Source: Zasmidium citrigriseum
Taxonomy: Eukaryota > Ascomycota > Dothideomycetes > Mycosphaerellales > Mycosphaerellaceae
Assembly (NCBI GenBank): GCA_002786025.1
Contig: NHNW01000010.1
Coordinates: 868,001-932,000 of the forward strand
DNA: 64,000 nucleotides
Direction of reading: 5' to 3'
Shown: positions 45,731 through 55,103 of the stretch, one piece after another
Numbering within the stretch: the first letter of the stretch is position 1
Layout: each line of letters starts with the position of its first letter
Made by a program: the position numbers and the translations under genes
The notes under the pieces: generated by a model
The model's input: only the letters and a program-made list of their open reading frames with translations
The model's database searches: none
Told to the model about the DNA's origin: nothing

Positions 45731-45814
45731 CTACCTATCCCAAGCTTTCTCGAGAATGCTGAGAGGGTCACCAGCCCTCCAATAGCTCAGCGTCGAGTGC
45801 TCTCGCGGAGAGAG
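45731..45814 (+). repeat. Dispersed 84-bp repeat, copy 2
   Basis: This is the partner of 43509-43593. It begins about 24 bp after the stop codon of the preceding gene, so it probably lies in its 3' UTR. The TAGCTCAG block resembles a tRNA A-box, but no B-box (GGTTCRANNCC) follows at the usual distance. Confidence 0.65.
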
Positions 45815-45887
45815 ACGCGAGAAAAGTCCAAAATTCTACATCGATTCTACCGCACGCGACTGCACTGGGAACTAGACTTGCATTGGC

Positions 45888-47256
45888 TCAAGACCAGGAA
45901 ATACTGCTCGACAGGTCAGTAAGAGCAGGATTGAATGAAAGGGATGGAAAAACGTACCCCAGCATGATCCCAGCACCAGCAGCCATAGCCAAGAATTGCA
46001 GCGCAGTGCTTCTCAGCTCCTTCCATCGGTTGGGTCCTGTCTCAAGCATCTCAGGAATGACGCCCACAGTGCCCACGTACATGAACGTGCCTGCAGTGAA
46101 AGGCAGCAGCATGTCACCCCATTGCAAGCTCGTTCCAAAGATACCAGCGTTGCCGCTGATAGCGGTGTCCACGACACTCGCCGAGTTGCCACCAAACTCC
46201 TGAACCACGATTCCAATGACTGTGCCGAGCAATGCACCAAGTGCCGTCACGAATTGCAAACCCATGGCCACACGCTTGCTCATGCCACCTTGGATCAATA
46301 AAGCAAAGTCTCCAACTTCGTGGGGAATCTCGTGGCAGAACACGGCCAAAGTCGTAGTAGCACCAATGGTCGGGCTGGCGTAGAATGAGGACGACATGGC
46401 GAGACCGTCAGTGATGTTATGCGTGAAATCGGCAATGATGTTGAGGTATGCAGAGAGCTTGACGGAAGGCTTCGGATCTTCCTTGACAGCAGTTGCAGCC
46501 ACATCTGTCTTGGAAGGGTCTTGCTTTCGCTGGCGCACATTGGCATCACCGTTCTTCGTAGATGATCCAGTGGTCGAAGCCTCGCTGCTAATTTGACCAT
46601 TCGTAGCCTCGTGACTGTGTCCGTGATCGTGAGTATGTCCCTCTCCTCCTGTTGCAATCCGAAGGCCCTTATCCATTGCAACGAAAGTCACAAAGCCAAC
46701 CATGATGGCGACTCCCAGCAGTAAGTTCTTGTTGGGTTCCACAAGCACAGCCCTGACTTCGCCCTCTGGAACTTCACCAAGGAAGATCTCTGGGAGGAGA
46801 TGGAACAGCGTATCACCAAGCAATCCTCCTACTGCAAATGCTACCATGACATTGAGACTCGAGGGATCGATGTTCGGCGGGCATAGAGCCAGGAGGAAGT
46901 TCGGTGGGCCGGAGATGTAAAGGGTGCCCATCAGTGCATTCGCGGCGGGGCTGGAGAAGGGGAACAGCACCTGGAAGGCCTGCTGAAGGAAAGAGGACGT
47001 TGGAGGTTCATTGGCGGTCTTGTGTGCGACAAGAGCTTCGATCACCGGGCATTGCTTAAGCACATGTCAACTTGAATGCACTCCCATGTGAACAGTGGCG
47101 TGAGATGCATACCTGCAGCTGGTCCTCGATCTCCTGAGTGCTCAGGGATGCCACGTTAGGTTCGTAGACTTTGGGCTTGACTTCGGCAAGAACGATGCAT
47201 GCAAAAGCGAGCAGTGTCGCCGTGACTGCCAGCTTGTATCCTCTCGTCGACATCAT
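45888..47256 (-). CDS. ZIP-family zinc transporter of the KE4/SLC39A7 type
   Basis: Exons are 47113-47256, 45958-47054 and 45888-45903, giving 418 residues. A signal peptide (LAVTATLLAFACIVLAE) is followed by paired membrane helices, a His-rich cytosolic loop (HTHDHGHSHE) and the ZIP core: HNITDGLAMSSSF in helix 4 and HEIPHEVGDFALL in helix 5, which form the metal site. Such transporters release zinc from the ER or Golgi to the cytosol; the location is inferred from yeast YKE4 and human SLC39A7. The last intron is 54 nt and in frame, so retention changes the C-terminus from LGISWS to an 18-residue longer form with the same stop. Either of two adjacent ATGs (47256 or 47253) may start translation. 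Confidence 0.92.
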
Positions 47257-47436
47257 TGCAACTCGTTTGTGGTCGAGGAAATATCGAGCGAGTTCAGGAG
47301 TCGAAGTCGCACGAGGTGAAGTCCGGCGATCTCCCCCACGCTAGGCCGATTAGATAAGCGAGCGACTTCCTCAAATTTCGGTTCCATGTGATCGCGACTT
47401 CTTCCTGTTCACAAGCACTCGACACCGGCAGCAACC

Positions 47437-48159
47437 ATGGGCCGCGAGCTTCAGAAGCGCAAGAATCGCTCCGGCATCAACAAAGTCCGCCAAAAGCCCA
47501 AGTCCAAGAAGAAGATCTTGACCAACCCCATCATTGCGGCCAACTGGGACAAGTCGCAGTCTCTGGCGCAGAACTACAAGAGACTGGGCCTCACGGCGAA
47601 GCTGAACAAGAACACCGGCGGTATCGAGAAGAAGGTGTCAGACGTGCAGCGAGAGGCCGAACTGGGCGAGCGACATCATGATTCCTTGAACATTACGAAT
47701 TCTTCGAAGCGGAAGGAGACGCTGGATGTGACGGAGGCCAAAATCGAGCGCGATCCCGAGACTGGCAAGATTCTGCGCGTGGTGGACCAGCAGACTGCCA
47801 AAGCAAACCCACTGAACGACCCTCTCAACGATCTCGACTCCGAATCCGAAGACGGTATCTTCAACCCAAAGAACCAACACGGCAACACCGACGCGGCCGC
47901 CGCTCCAGCTGAGGGTGCCTCGGACGGCAAGACAGAGACTGTGAGAAGATTAGAAGAGGAGGCACGGAAACCGGCAGCCAAGTACAAGCGCAAGCAACCT
48001 GAGGGCGAGATAGCTTTTGTGGAAGAGCTGGTCAGAAAGTATGGAGATGACTATGGAAAGATGGCGGGGGACATGAAGATCAACTACATGCAGCGCAGTG
48101 CGGGAGATCTCAAGCGGCGAATCAAGAAGTGGAGGGAGAATGAAGGAACCTTGCAGTGA
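47437..48159 (+). CDS. NOP16: 60S ribosome biogenesis factor Nop16
   Basis: Nop16 is a nucleolar protein of pre-60S particles. The single exon encodes 240 residues with the family N-terminus GRELQKRKNRSGINKVRQK, the block NPIIAANWDKSQSLAQNYKRLGL, an acidic middle, and the C-terminal VEELVRKYGDDYGKMAGDMKINYMQRSAGDLKRRIKKW split here only for description. Length and order match fungal Nop16. It is divergent from the ZIP transporter, with 180 bp between the starts. Confidence 0.95.
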   Translation: MGRELQKRKNRSGINKVRQKPKSKKKILTNPIIAANWDKSQSLAQNYKRLGLTAKLNKNTGGIEKKVSDVQREAELGERHHDSLNITNSSKRKETLDVTEAKIERDPETGKILRVVDQQTAKANPLNDPLNDLDSESEDGIFNPKNQHGNTDAAAAPAEGASDGKTETVRRLEEEARKPAAKYKRKQPEGEIAFVEELVRKYGDDYGKMAGDMKINYMQRSAGDLKRRIKKWRENEGTLQ

Positions 48160-48281
48160 TTCGGTGAAATCAATACAAGTCGACGGCCACACTTCAGCAC
48201 GGGGTTTTGCATGACGACTGGCCTGAAAGCATTCATCCTCACGGACCGCCATTCAACACCATGCACTCAAACTTTGAAGGA

Positions 48282-48307
48282 TGGTATGGACGTTCAAGTT
48301 CCATACC
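48282..48307 (+). terminator. Hairpin-forming inverted repeat 3' of NOP16
   Basis: GGTATGGA and TCCATACC form an 8-bp perfect stem around a 9-nt loop. A role in 3'-end formation or stability of the NOP16 transcript is inferred from position only; eukaryotic genes do not usually need such hairpins. Confidence 0.25.
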
Positions 48308-48640
48308 TTGCTAGCTGGCCATCTTAACTCCTACTTTGCCATTCGATTTCAGGGAGACCGCATCCAGGTGGCAGTGTGCAATGGCACAGAGGCGACAAGA
48401 ACAACCGAATGAGCTCGTGGACTCCGGACGTCCTGATTGGATGTCTCTCTACCGACATCATTTGAGTGAGGCGTACGTACATCGAGGAACGGCGCCGCTC
48501 TCTAGAACCGAATACGCCGAGCATCAAAACTCCGAACCCGAAACATCGACGACCACCTTCTCCACAAAATCGTTCGGATTCGTTTATCTCGCCCTCTAGC
48601 ATTGGCTCATGTCACTTTGGTTTCACCCTCAGACGAGACG

Positions 48641-48955
48641 ATGTCCAGCTCGGCAGAATTGGTCCAGCTTGGCAGCAAGGCTGCGACGTTGTTCCAAGAC
48701 CTACTTTACTCGGTATGGCAGCCCGATCATGCTGCAAAGCACGCGCAAGCATAGACAAGTCGACACCAAGGAGTCTTAGCGATCTTAGCCTAGGACGCCG
48801 ACTTCCACAACAAGTTGACCACGTGCCTTCGAACATGGATTCCCAAAGTGGGGACGTCAAGACAACAGAGCGTGGAAGATCATCGCTCACAAGTACGGAG
48901 GATTGAAGTCGTGTGGAGCAGTATGATAGCGGGCTGTCACGGTGTTTTGACATGA
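48641..48955 (+). CDS. Weak candidate small gene
   Basis: An ATG at 48641 opens MSSSAELVQLGSKAATLFQDLLYS, after which a GTATGG donor could join across about 100 nt to an ACAACAAG acceptor near 48812 and continue in frame as LTTCLRTWIPKVGTS up to a TGA near 48952. Unspliced, the frame ends after 37 codons at 48754. The N-terminal part has gene-like codons. No domain was recognised, and the splice is not well supported. Confidence 0.25.
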
Positions 48956-48987
48956 GGTGGAGGAAAATGCCTAGAGGTGTCAAGGTA

Positions 48988-49000
48988 GAATATATAAGAG
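48988..49000 (+). promoter_or_regulatory. TATA box of the secreted-protein gene
   Basis: GAATATATAAGAG lies about 130 bp before the ATG at 49124 and is followed by a CT/CA-rich leader (CACCCATCCTCCC onward), the usual arrangement of a strong fungal promoter. Confidence 0.55.
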
Positions 49001-49123
49001 GCGAGGAGAACTACAATCAGACACCCATCCTCCCTAACAACTCCCGTCCCAACGAGCCAGTCTCATCACCTTCATCCTTCTCGCTTCACTAGAGACTATC
49101 ATCTCAGCCTTCCAACCCTCAAA

Positions 49124-49724
49124 ATGAAGTTCGCTCTCCTCGCAACCCTTGGCCTTGGCCTCGCCAGCGCTGCCCCAGCAGCCCTCTTCCAGGAGAAGCA
49201 AGAAAACTCACTCGAGAAGAGACAGGGTCCCCTCACCCTGGCCATCATTGGAGGTGTCGCCTCTGCCGTGGCCAGCAAGGTCATTTCCAAGTTCACTGGC
49301 AGCAAGCGTTCCACGCAGGCGTGGGTATGTATCAATTGTGATGCCCCGACTTGCGAACAAGGACTGACATCGGACAGGATGAATACCGCGTCAACCTCCT
49401 CCCCGAGCTGATCGCCGCCATGGACGACGAGAGCCAGAGCGACGAGGCCACTGTCTGTGCTCGTCAGGGCGAGTACACTGTCAGCGACTGGTTCAAAGTC
49501 CTTGATCGGGCTACTATTGCTGCTGATATGGGCGGTGCTACGGATTTGATCGGTACGCAATCCACGCATGCCACTCAAGGACTTCTGCTAACTCTGATTC
49601 ATCAGACTGCTTCTTCATCACCGGTCCCAGCACGGTCACTTTCACCCAGCCGGCCAATTCTACGGATGTGCAGGTCGAAGCTGGGCCTTGCACCTACAGC
49701 AACTTGACCTTGACTTGCTCTTAG
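49124..49724 (+). CDS. Small secreted protein with Kex2-type sites, candidate effector
   Basis: Exons 49124-49324, 49378-49552 and 49606-49724 give 164 residues. A signal peptide (MKFALLATLGLGLASAAPA) is followed by a short propeptide ending at LEKR, a Kex2 site, and a second dibasic site at GSKR. Between them lies a hydrophobic, glycine- and alanine-rich segment (GPLTLAIIGGVASAVASKV) that could form an amphipathic helix. The C-terminal domain has four cysteines (ATVCARQ, DCFFI, GPCTYSN, LTCS), enough for two disulfides, and an N-glycosylation site (NST). No domain was recognised. A strong TATA box suggests high or regulated expression. Effector activity is only a possibility. Confidence 0.85.
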
Positions 49725-50421
49725 ATAGGGCAAGTCGATAGGCCGTTCGGCTTGATGTCGAGATTGATGGTTCGTTAAGATGTGTCGGAGTCTGAGATGG
49801 GATATGTGGGACGATTCATGAGACGCTGTACAAAGTCGTCCTGGTGGTGTATGTACATGAAGTAGATAGCTTTGATAGCCTGAGGCTTGGTCAATATCAC
49901 GAGCTGCGCCAGTGGCTGCATGCTCAATGCCCCTACCACGTTCCCAGCTCAACCACTTGTCTTGCCTTGTAAAGCTTGCAATGGCTCTGCTGCGTTTTCG
50001 CGCTCTTGGCCGGCGAACTTTGGGAATCCCGGAGACTGAGCGTGCGAAAACCATCGAGATCAGGATCCTAATGGTTTCGGGCCAATGTGGTCCTCCACGT
50101 GCTCAAGAGGCCGGTGGGACTTGCACGCTCTGCTCAATCCTCCGCCCCATGGGCCAGTTGCCGTTGCCGCCTCTTCGAGAGGTGCCGCTTCACATGAAGG
50201 CGTTGAGATTGCCAGCCCCTCCTTCGTCGTCACCGCGGAGCCCAAGGGGCTTTGGTGTTGTAATTCATGATTCAACATCCACGTTTCGGTGCCCTTGGTC
50301 GCACGGTGTAGCCTTGAAATCCCGTCTGAAAGTCTTCAGGCTTTTGGTCGCCGCACCTGGCTCGCGAGCACTCCGCAAGACTGGCCAGCTCAAAAGTAAT
50401 TCGTCCGTTATTCCACAGAGG
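49725..50421. other. Convergent intergenic region
   Basis: The 697 bp lie between the 3' ends of the secreted-protein and GTP cyclohydrolase genes. A 253-codon frame on the plus strand starting at 49912 overlaps the antisense of RIB1 and has no recognisable content. Confidence 0.45.
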
Positions 50422-51612
50422 TTACGAAGAGAACATATGCTTGAACTTCTCAATCTTGGTAGAGATGTATTTCTCAACCTCAGGGCTCGTGAAGCCCTCC
50501 TTTCCGTCGGTCTTCCACGCCAGAGGAATCATTGGCACACGCTCGACCACACGAACTTCTCTGTTGGGACCCTCGACAGCTCTGACCTTCTCTGGGTTGT
50601 TTGTCAGGAGACGAATGCCTCTTTCTCCGCCCAGCCCAAGATCGAGAAGAATCGCAGTAGCCAAGCCGTATGAACGAGCGTCTCCAGGATGCCGAAGAAG
50701 GATGTTCGCTTCCATTGTATCGTGTCCAAGATCTTGTAAATTGTAGGCCTTCAATTTGCTGAGCAGCCCAATACCACGTCCCTCTTGTCGAAGGTAAACA
50801 ATGACACCACCGGATGAAGGGAGACTCAGATTGGGAAACTCTGCCTGCGGTGTACCTCCCGGTGTAGGTGCGGGAAGGGACATAAGCCGTGCAGCCTCAT
50901 CCAGTTGCTCACCGCAGTCACAGCGTGCTGACCACACAGTCTCGCCAGTATAACATTCTGAATGTATTCGTACCATTGGCGGGCCGAGTTCGGAAGGGTA
51001 TGACGAGTAAGAGTTGTCGTTCTCTGAACCCGACTCGGACGGAGGAGGAGTGTTCGACTGCGGACTGGCGCTGCCATTGGGCTTGGGAGGCACGCCCGCA
51101 TCCTTGCGAATTTGGTCCAGCCTGCTATGCGTTCGCCCGGGGTACAGGGTTCCAGTGTACGCTCCTCTGATCATACGGTCTCGCTCAGTTTCGCCCGGCC
51201 GCGGCGCATCGAGACTCCTGCTCCTGATATGAGGTCCAAACACAATCGCCAAATGCTCCTTGTTGTCTACGTTATTGTGGTATAGGTGTAGGAACATTTC
51301 CTGGCCGGTGGTCGTAGGAATGCGAGCCCTGACTTCGCATTGTACTTCGGGTAGTGTTTCCAGCAGTTTTGGACCGCCATCTTCTCCTTCGCCAGTCGAT
51401 TGATCGTTCGGCACGCTCTTGGGTAATCTGTCGTGTCGCTGACCGTCTGCAGAGGGCGTATGCGGCGGAGTCACGGCGGGACTGATCAAGGGCGGGGCAG
51501 CGGAACTGGAGGAGAAATCGCCGTCGAGGTCGAGATTGGATACATTGCTCTCATGGTGGTGCGGTTTGGCGGCTCCAAAGGCCGGCGAGGCCAAGGCAGG
51601 GAAGTCGGGCAT
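50422..51612 (-). CDS. RIB1: GTP cyclohydrolase II
   Basis: The enzyme converts GTP to 2,5-diamino-6-ribosylamino-4(3H)-pyrimidinone 5'-phosphate, the first step of riboflavin synthesis. The single exon encodes 396 residues. The zinc-binding set is visible in [20 protein letters not shown] (three cysteines), the catalytic block in [15 protein letters not shown], and the C-terminal [15 protein letters not shown]. The N-terminal 90 residues are Ser/Pro-rich and variable, as in fungal orthologues. No DHBP synthase domain is fused, as expected for ascomycetes, which keep the two enzymes separate. Confidence 0.95.
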   Translation of the reverse strand: MPDFPALASPAFGAAKPHHHESNVSNLDLDGDFSSSSAAPPLISPAVTPPHTPSADGQRHDRLPKSVPNDQSTGEGEDGGPKLLETLPEVQCEVRARIPTTTGQEMFLHLYHNNVDNKEHLAIVFGPHIRSRSLDAPRPGETERDRMIRGAYTGTLYPGRTHSRLDQIRKDAGVPPKPNGSASPQSNTPPPSESGSENDNSYSSYPSELGPPMVRIHSECYTGETVWSARCDCGEQLDEAARLMSLPAPTPGGTPQAEFPNLSLPSSGGVIVYLRQEGRGIGLLSKLKAYNLQDLGHDTMEANILLRHPGDARSYGLATAILLDLGLGGERGIRLLTNNPEKVRAVEGPNREVRVVERVPMIPLAWKTDGKEGFTSPEVEKYISTKIEKFKHMFSS

Positions 51613-52605
51613 GTCGAACGCTGTACGGCAAAGAAAAGTTGTGGACGATGCAGCTTCACATCATCAAATGTCAGTTCAGGTCCCTCGCTGACTGACGGAT
51701 CGTCAACCGAGGCCGGAGGTCCAGCGGCCCGAGCACGCAATCAAATCAAATTCTAATCGATTCCATTGCCGGTCCCTGTGCTCTCTTCCGCCCCGACTTC
51801 ACATCATCAGCAACAGGGCAGGATGCATCAATTCCGTCATTGTGCTGTTGATTATTTGCATCCAAGATCGAAGGAAGACTGGACGAAGCAGCCATCCGGC
51901 TGGATGGTGACAGGTTGATCTGCGGGCAGTGGCGACTGGCAGAAATGATCGGAAAAGAACATGCAATGAATGTGCCTTCTGAGATTGTGTTCTGGTGGTA
52001 TCTGCAAATGAAGAGCATGAAATCGAATCGGCCATGTAGGATCCTTTCCATCTCCGATCCTTCGCATAGACGAGAGACCAAGAAGCCGCTTCATGCTCGC
52101 ATGGCCAAGGATGCCCACTTCGAGAAACCGTGTCCCATTACACACCAAGAACCGCTATGAGACCTCACCTATACCACGGCCTCCAACAAGCCTATGTGAA
52201 CAAGCATTACGATTTGATCCCCAACGAACCAAGGGATGAATCTTCTACTGACCAGCCATATCACAGCATAGTAAGATAAGAAGAATAGGAGAAATGACAT
52301 TGGCTCAAGCAAAACATAAAGTTGTAAAATTCAACCTCGCTACCATATAAAGCATATAAAGGGCAAATCCGCCCGCCAGACTCCTTACAAAGCCCTCTCA
52401 CATACGCCTTCGCTAACGCAGGAACGCCCCTCACCGTGCCATGGTCCTGGGAAGCTGACCAGCTTCACCCGCAACAAAAAAATCGCTCAATCCCCGAATC
52501 TCTCTCGAGGGTCCATGCTGCTGGAGGGTCTGTCGTGACACCTGCGATCGAGGGTTAGTATCGGGGATAGAGTCGAGATGGGGATGGAAATCTGCTCACC
52601 TCCAT
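51613..52605. other. Intergenic region
   Basis: The 993 bp hold the RIB1 promoter and the 3' side of the next minus-strand gene. An A/T-richer stretch (52240-52360) is the least GC-rich part of the neighbourhood. No gene was recognised. Confidence 0.45.
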
Positions 52606-53037
52606 TTATTGGGTGAGGTTCTTGCGTGCCTCACGCAGGAGAGCACGCTGCTCCCTCTCCCGGGCCTGTCGCTCGCGCCTCGTCCGCTTGACGCTGAGGC
52701 GGAGGATGATGGGAGGGCGGTTTTCGTTCTCGCGCTCTCGCGCCTGCTTGCGCTGGCGCTTGCGCTCCATGTCCCTCTCCAGCTTGTACTTCACCAAGCG
52801 CAACTCCTGGCTGATGCGCCACGCGGTGGCCTGCAACTCGTTCACCCAGGCGACGTGGTGTGGAGGCAGGTCTTCCTCCTCGTCGTCGGTGGAGGAGCTC
52901 TCCTCCGAGCCCGGGGTCTCCTCCTTGATGTTGGCGAGAGGGGCCTCCTCCTCGCCGGGGGTCTCCTGCTTGACGTCGGCAGGAGAGATATCCTCCTCGA
53001 CGGGGATCTCCTGCTTGATGGTGACCTGCTGAGGCAT
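52606..53037 (-). CDS. Small charged protein with three sumoylation-like repeats, unknown function
   Basis: The first true ATG in frame is at 53037 (MPQQVTIKQE), giving 143 residues; upstream extension would need a GTG start. Residues about 7-50 contain three imperfect repeats of some 14 residues: IKQEIPVEED, VKQETPGEEE, IKEETPGSEE, each beginning with a psi-K-x-E motif. An acidic run (SSSTDDEEEDLPP) follows, then a long basic helix rich in Arg, Glu and Lys (LERDMERKRQRKQARERE and onward) that ends near REARKNLTQ. Nuclear location is suggested by basic clusters. No family was recognised. Its unbroken frame and regular repeats support a real gene. Confidence 0.6.
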   Translation of the reverse strand: MPQQVTIKQEIPVEEDISPADVKQETPGEEEAPLANIKEETPGSEESSSTDDEEEDLPPHHVAWVNELQATAWRISQELRLVKYKLERDMERKRQRKQARERENENRPPIILRLSVKRTRRERQAREREQRALLREARKNLTQ

Positions 53038-53436
53038 CGTTGCTTGTATCGTTGGTTTGGTTGGTGTTGGTTTGTTGGGGATAGTGGTTGAGATATTTGT
53101 CTGAAATCTCACTTGTGATGTGTGATGGGTGGCATCCTCAAGGCGCGACCGGCCGTGGCTATTATACCACCTGGGGGCTTAATTCTCACCTTTTCCCGTA
53201 GGGGCTGTGTCTTGTGGTAGTAATTCGAGAATTAGAGATTAACCAGACAGCGCTGTGCTGTATGTGCTTACCACCTACCTCGATAGTAACAGTCACTCAA
53301 TGGAAAGCGCTGGAAGTACAACGCCGAATAATTACACCAGTTGTGAGTGGACTGTTAAAGAAGTGCATAATTCATGAATTTCTTTGGAGGTAACAGTCCT
53401 ATCCGGTGCGGCCGTCATCCTCCCAGAGCATTGGCA
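53038..53436. other. Intergenic, upstream of the charged-protein gene
   Basis: The 399 bp contain a TATTATACC sequence near 53160 and short AT-rich stretches; the former could be a TATA element for the minus-strand gene. No other feature was recognised. Confidence 0.4.
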
Positions 53437-54137
53437 TTACGACTCGTTCTCACGCTCGTCCAAGCACACGCAAATGGCGGCGATCAGACTCAGGTCGACG
53501 TTGGGGGCGACGGTGACGAAATACTTAAGGAAAGTCAGCTTGATCAGTATGTGCAAAGTAGGCGTAGATGTCTTCCTACAGTCTGCTTGTCGCCAAAGAT
53601 CTCTCTCGCATTCATGAACTTGCGGGCAATATGAGCGACAGGACGCTCGTCAAGCTTGATGGTCGCCGATCGGTCAAACCACTACACACAAGATCAGCAA
53701 CTTCCGCAACAACGATGCATCACGCCACTTACGTCTCCCTTCAAGTGCAACTCAAGGTCCCGTCCATCGGCCTGGTTCTTGAACTCGATGCTCGACTTGG
53801 ACGAACCGATCGAAAAGTGTCCCTTGACCTCGAAGTTGTGACCATTCGGCGACTCGGCCTTGAAAGTCTTGTGCAGCTTGAGCATCACGTTCGATAAGGT
53901 GAACAGCTCTTGGTCGCCCATGTCGCTGAACTTCTTCTTGTCGCGCATCGAGATGGCTTTGCCTTTGACTTTGAGGATGTTCGTTCCGTCGACGGTCTGC
54001 ACAGTGAAGTCATCGCCGCTGAGGGAGAAGACCTTCTCTTTCATAACGAGAGTCACTGGCGTTGGGAGGTAGAGCGGTGCCCGAGCAGGCTGGGGGCCTA
54101 GTGGAGGCTGGAACGGAGTGAGATCTGATGAGGCCAT
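53437..54137 (-). CDS. LURP-one-related (tubby-like C-terminal) protein
   Basis: Exons 53733-54137, 53580-53681 and 53437-53523 give 197 residues. The sequence follows the LURP-one/DUF567 fold, a tubby-like beta barrel: LVMKEKVFSLSGDDFTV, then LKVKGKAISMRDKKKF, then LHLKGDWFDRSATIKL created by the first splice, and PNVDLSLIAAICVCLDE at the C-terminal hydrophobic helix. Plant members take part in defence; phospholipid scramblases share the fold. Fungal members have no assigned role. The second intron's donor is GTAGGA, weaker than the others, but the join restores the expected core. Confidence 0.88.
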
Positions 54138-55103
54138 TGTTTCGATAATTTGTGGTCTTTGCTTGTTGATGGTAGGAAAGTTGAGTACACAGGAGCTGAA
54201 GAATAGAAGATGGAGTGAGCTATACTTTACTTTGCAACTGCGACCTAAAACTTGGAAAGTGATGCTCTGCTAAAGCTTCCTGTTCAGCAGCTTGGACCTG
54301 GTGTAACCTATGACGCTGTCTGCCAAGCGGCACAGTACTTCAAGTGCCGAGAGCCGACGAGAAGACTAGAGCCAACAACTTCAGCCACCACGTGGGTGTG
54401 CAGCTATTGTCTTCGCACACGCATAGCCAGCTCATGTTGGTATAGTAGACATAGCCATCTATGTGAGGTCAGACTCGCGGTTCTAGATCTGGGACAACGT
54501 GGGCGATCGGAAAGCTTGTGATCCGGATTGTTTGACACACGTAGCACCATGGAACCCATGCTGGTAATAAGCGCTAGCGATACGCTTCCCTTCTAAGCAT
54601 AACTTAGTGTCGGCTTGAAGACCAGTCGAAATGCTGCACAAAGACGGCCAAGGCGAGCATAATCCTGGTTATCAGCAGGTTTCTGAAGTGTGAGCACTGC
54701 ATCGGAGCATTGTTCGACGAATGGGGAAAGAGGACTCACCTATTCGACAGCAGACCCCGCCATGATTAGCAGTGCTTGTCGCCTGATCGCCGTTCGACCC
54801 GCTTGATTGCAGGACCAAACTCCTCGGTGTACGCACTTACGAGGCCGATTCGCACGCGAAAGGGAGTGGCTTGCTTGACTACTCGTGCCGCCGGCCGAAC
54901 GATTCGGAATACTGGATAGGCACAACCTCGGGGTGGGTGGCCAGCGTACAGAAATGCCATCGGCTTTCCTCTCCTTCTGTATCCTCCCGATTCATTTGCT
55001 CACACGGCTGCCGCGAAGGATTGCGGCAGGCTGCTCAGACGGCGCCTCCAGCGTGATATCTGGACCCAAACGTGCGCTGTCTGGATTTGCACGAATCTGC
55101 AAA
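54138..55103. other. Divergent intergenic region
   Basis: The 966 bp hold promoters of the LURP-one-like and PGC1-like genes. The phosphodiesterase frame is open upstream of its ATG to 54885, which lies in this region but shows no family resemblance. No other feature was seen. Confidence 0.45.

Larger units (their letters stand above)
48160..49123. other. Intergenic downstream of NOP16
   Basis: The 964 bp include an inverted repeat at about 48282-48306 (GGTATGGA, 9-nt loop, TCCATACC) 120 bp after the NOP16 stop, a weak small-gene candidate (48641-48955), and the promoter of the next gene. Confidence 0.45.

Noticed and set aside
45779..45814. TAGCTCAG-like A-box as evidence for a tRNA gene
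   Set aside because: No B-box follows at the required distance and no acceptor stem was found. It was kept only as part of a dispersed repeat.
49912..50673. 253-codon plus-strand frame
   Set aside because: Its second half is antisense to the 3' part of RIB1 and its first half has no content; no start context or splice signals.
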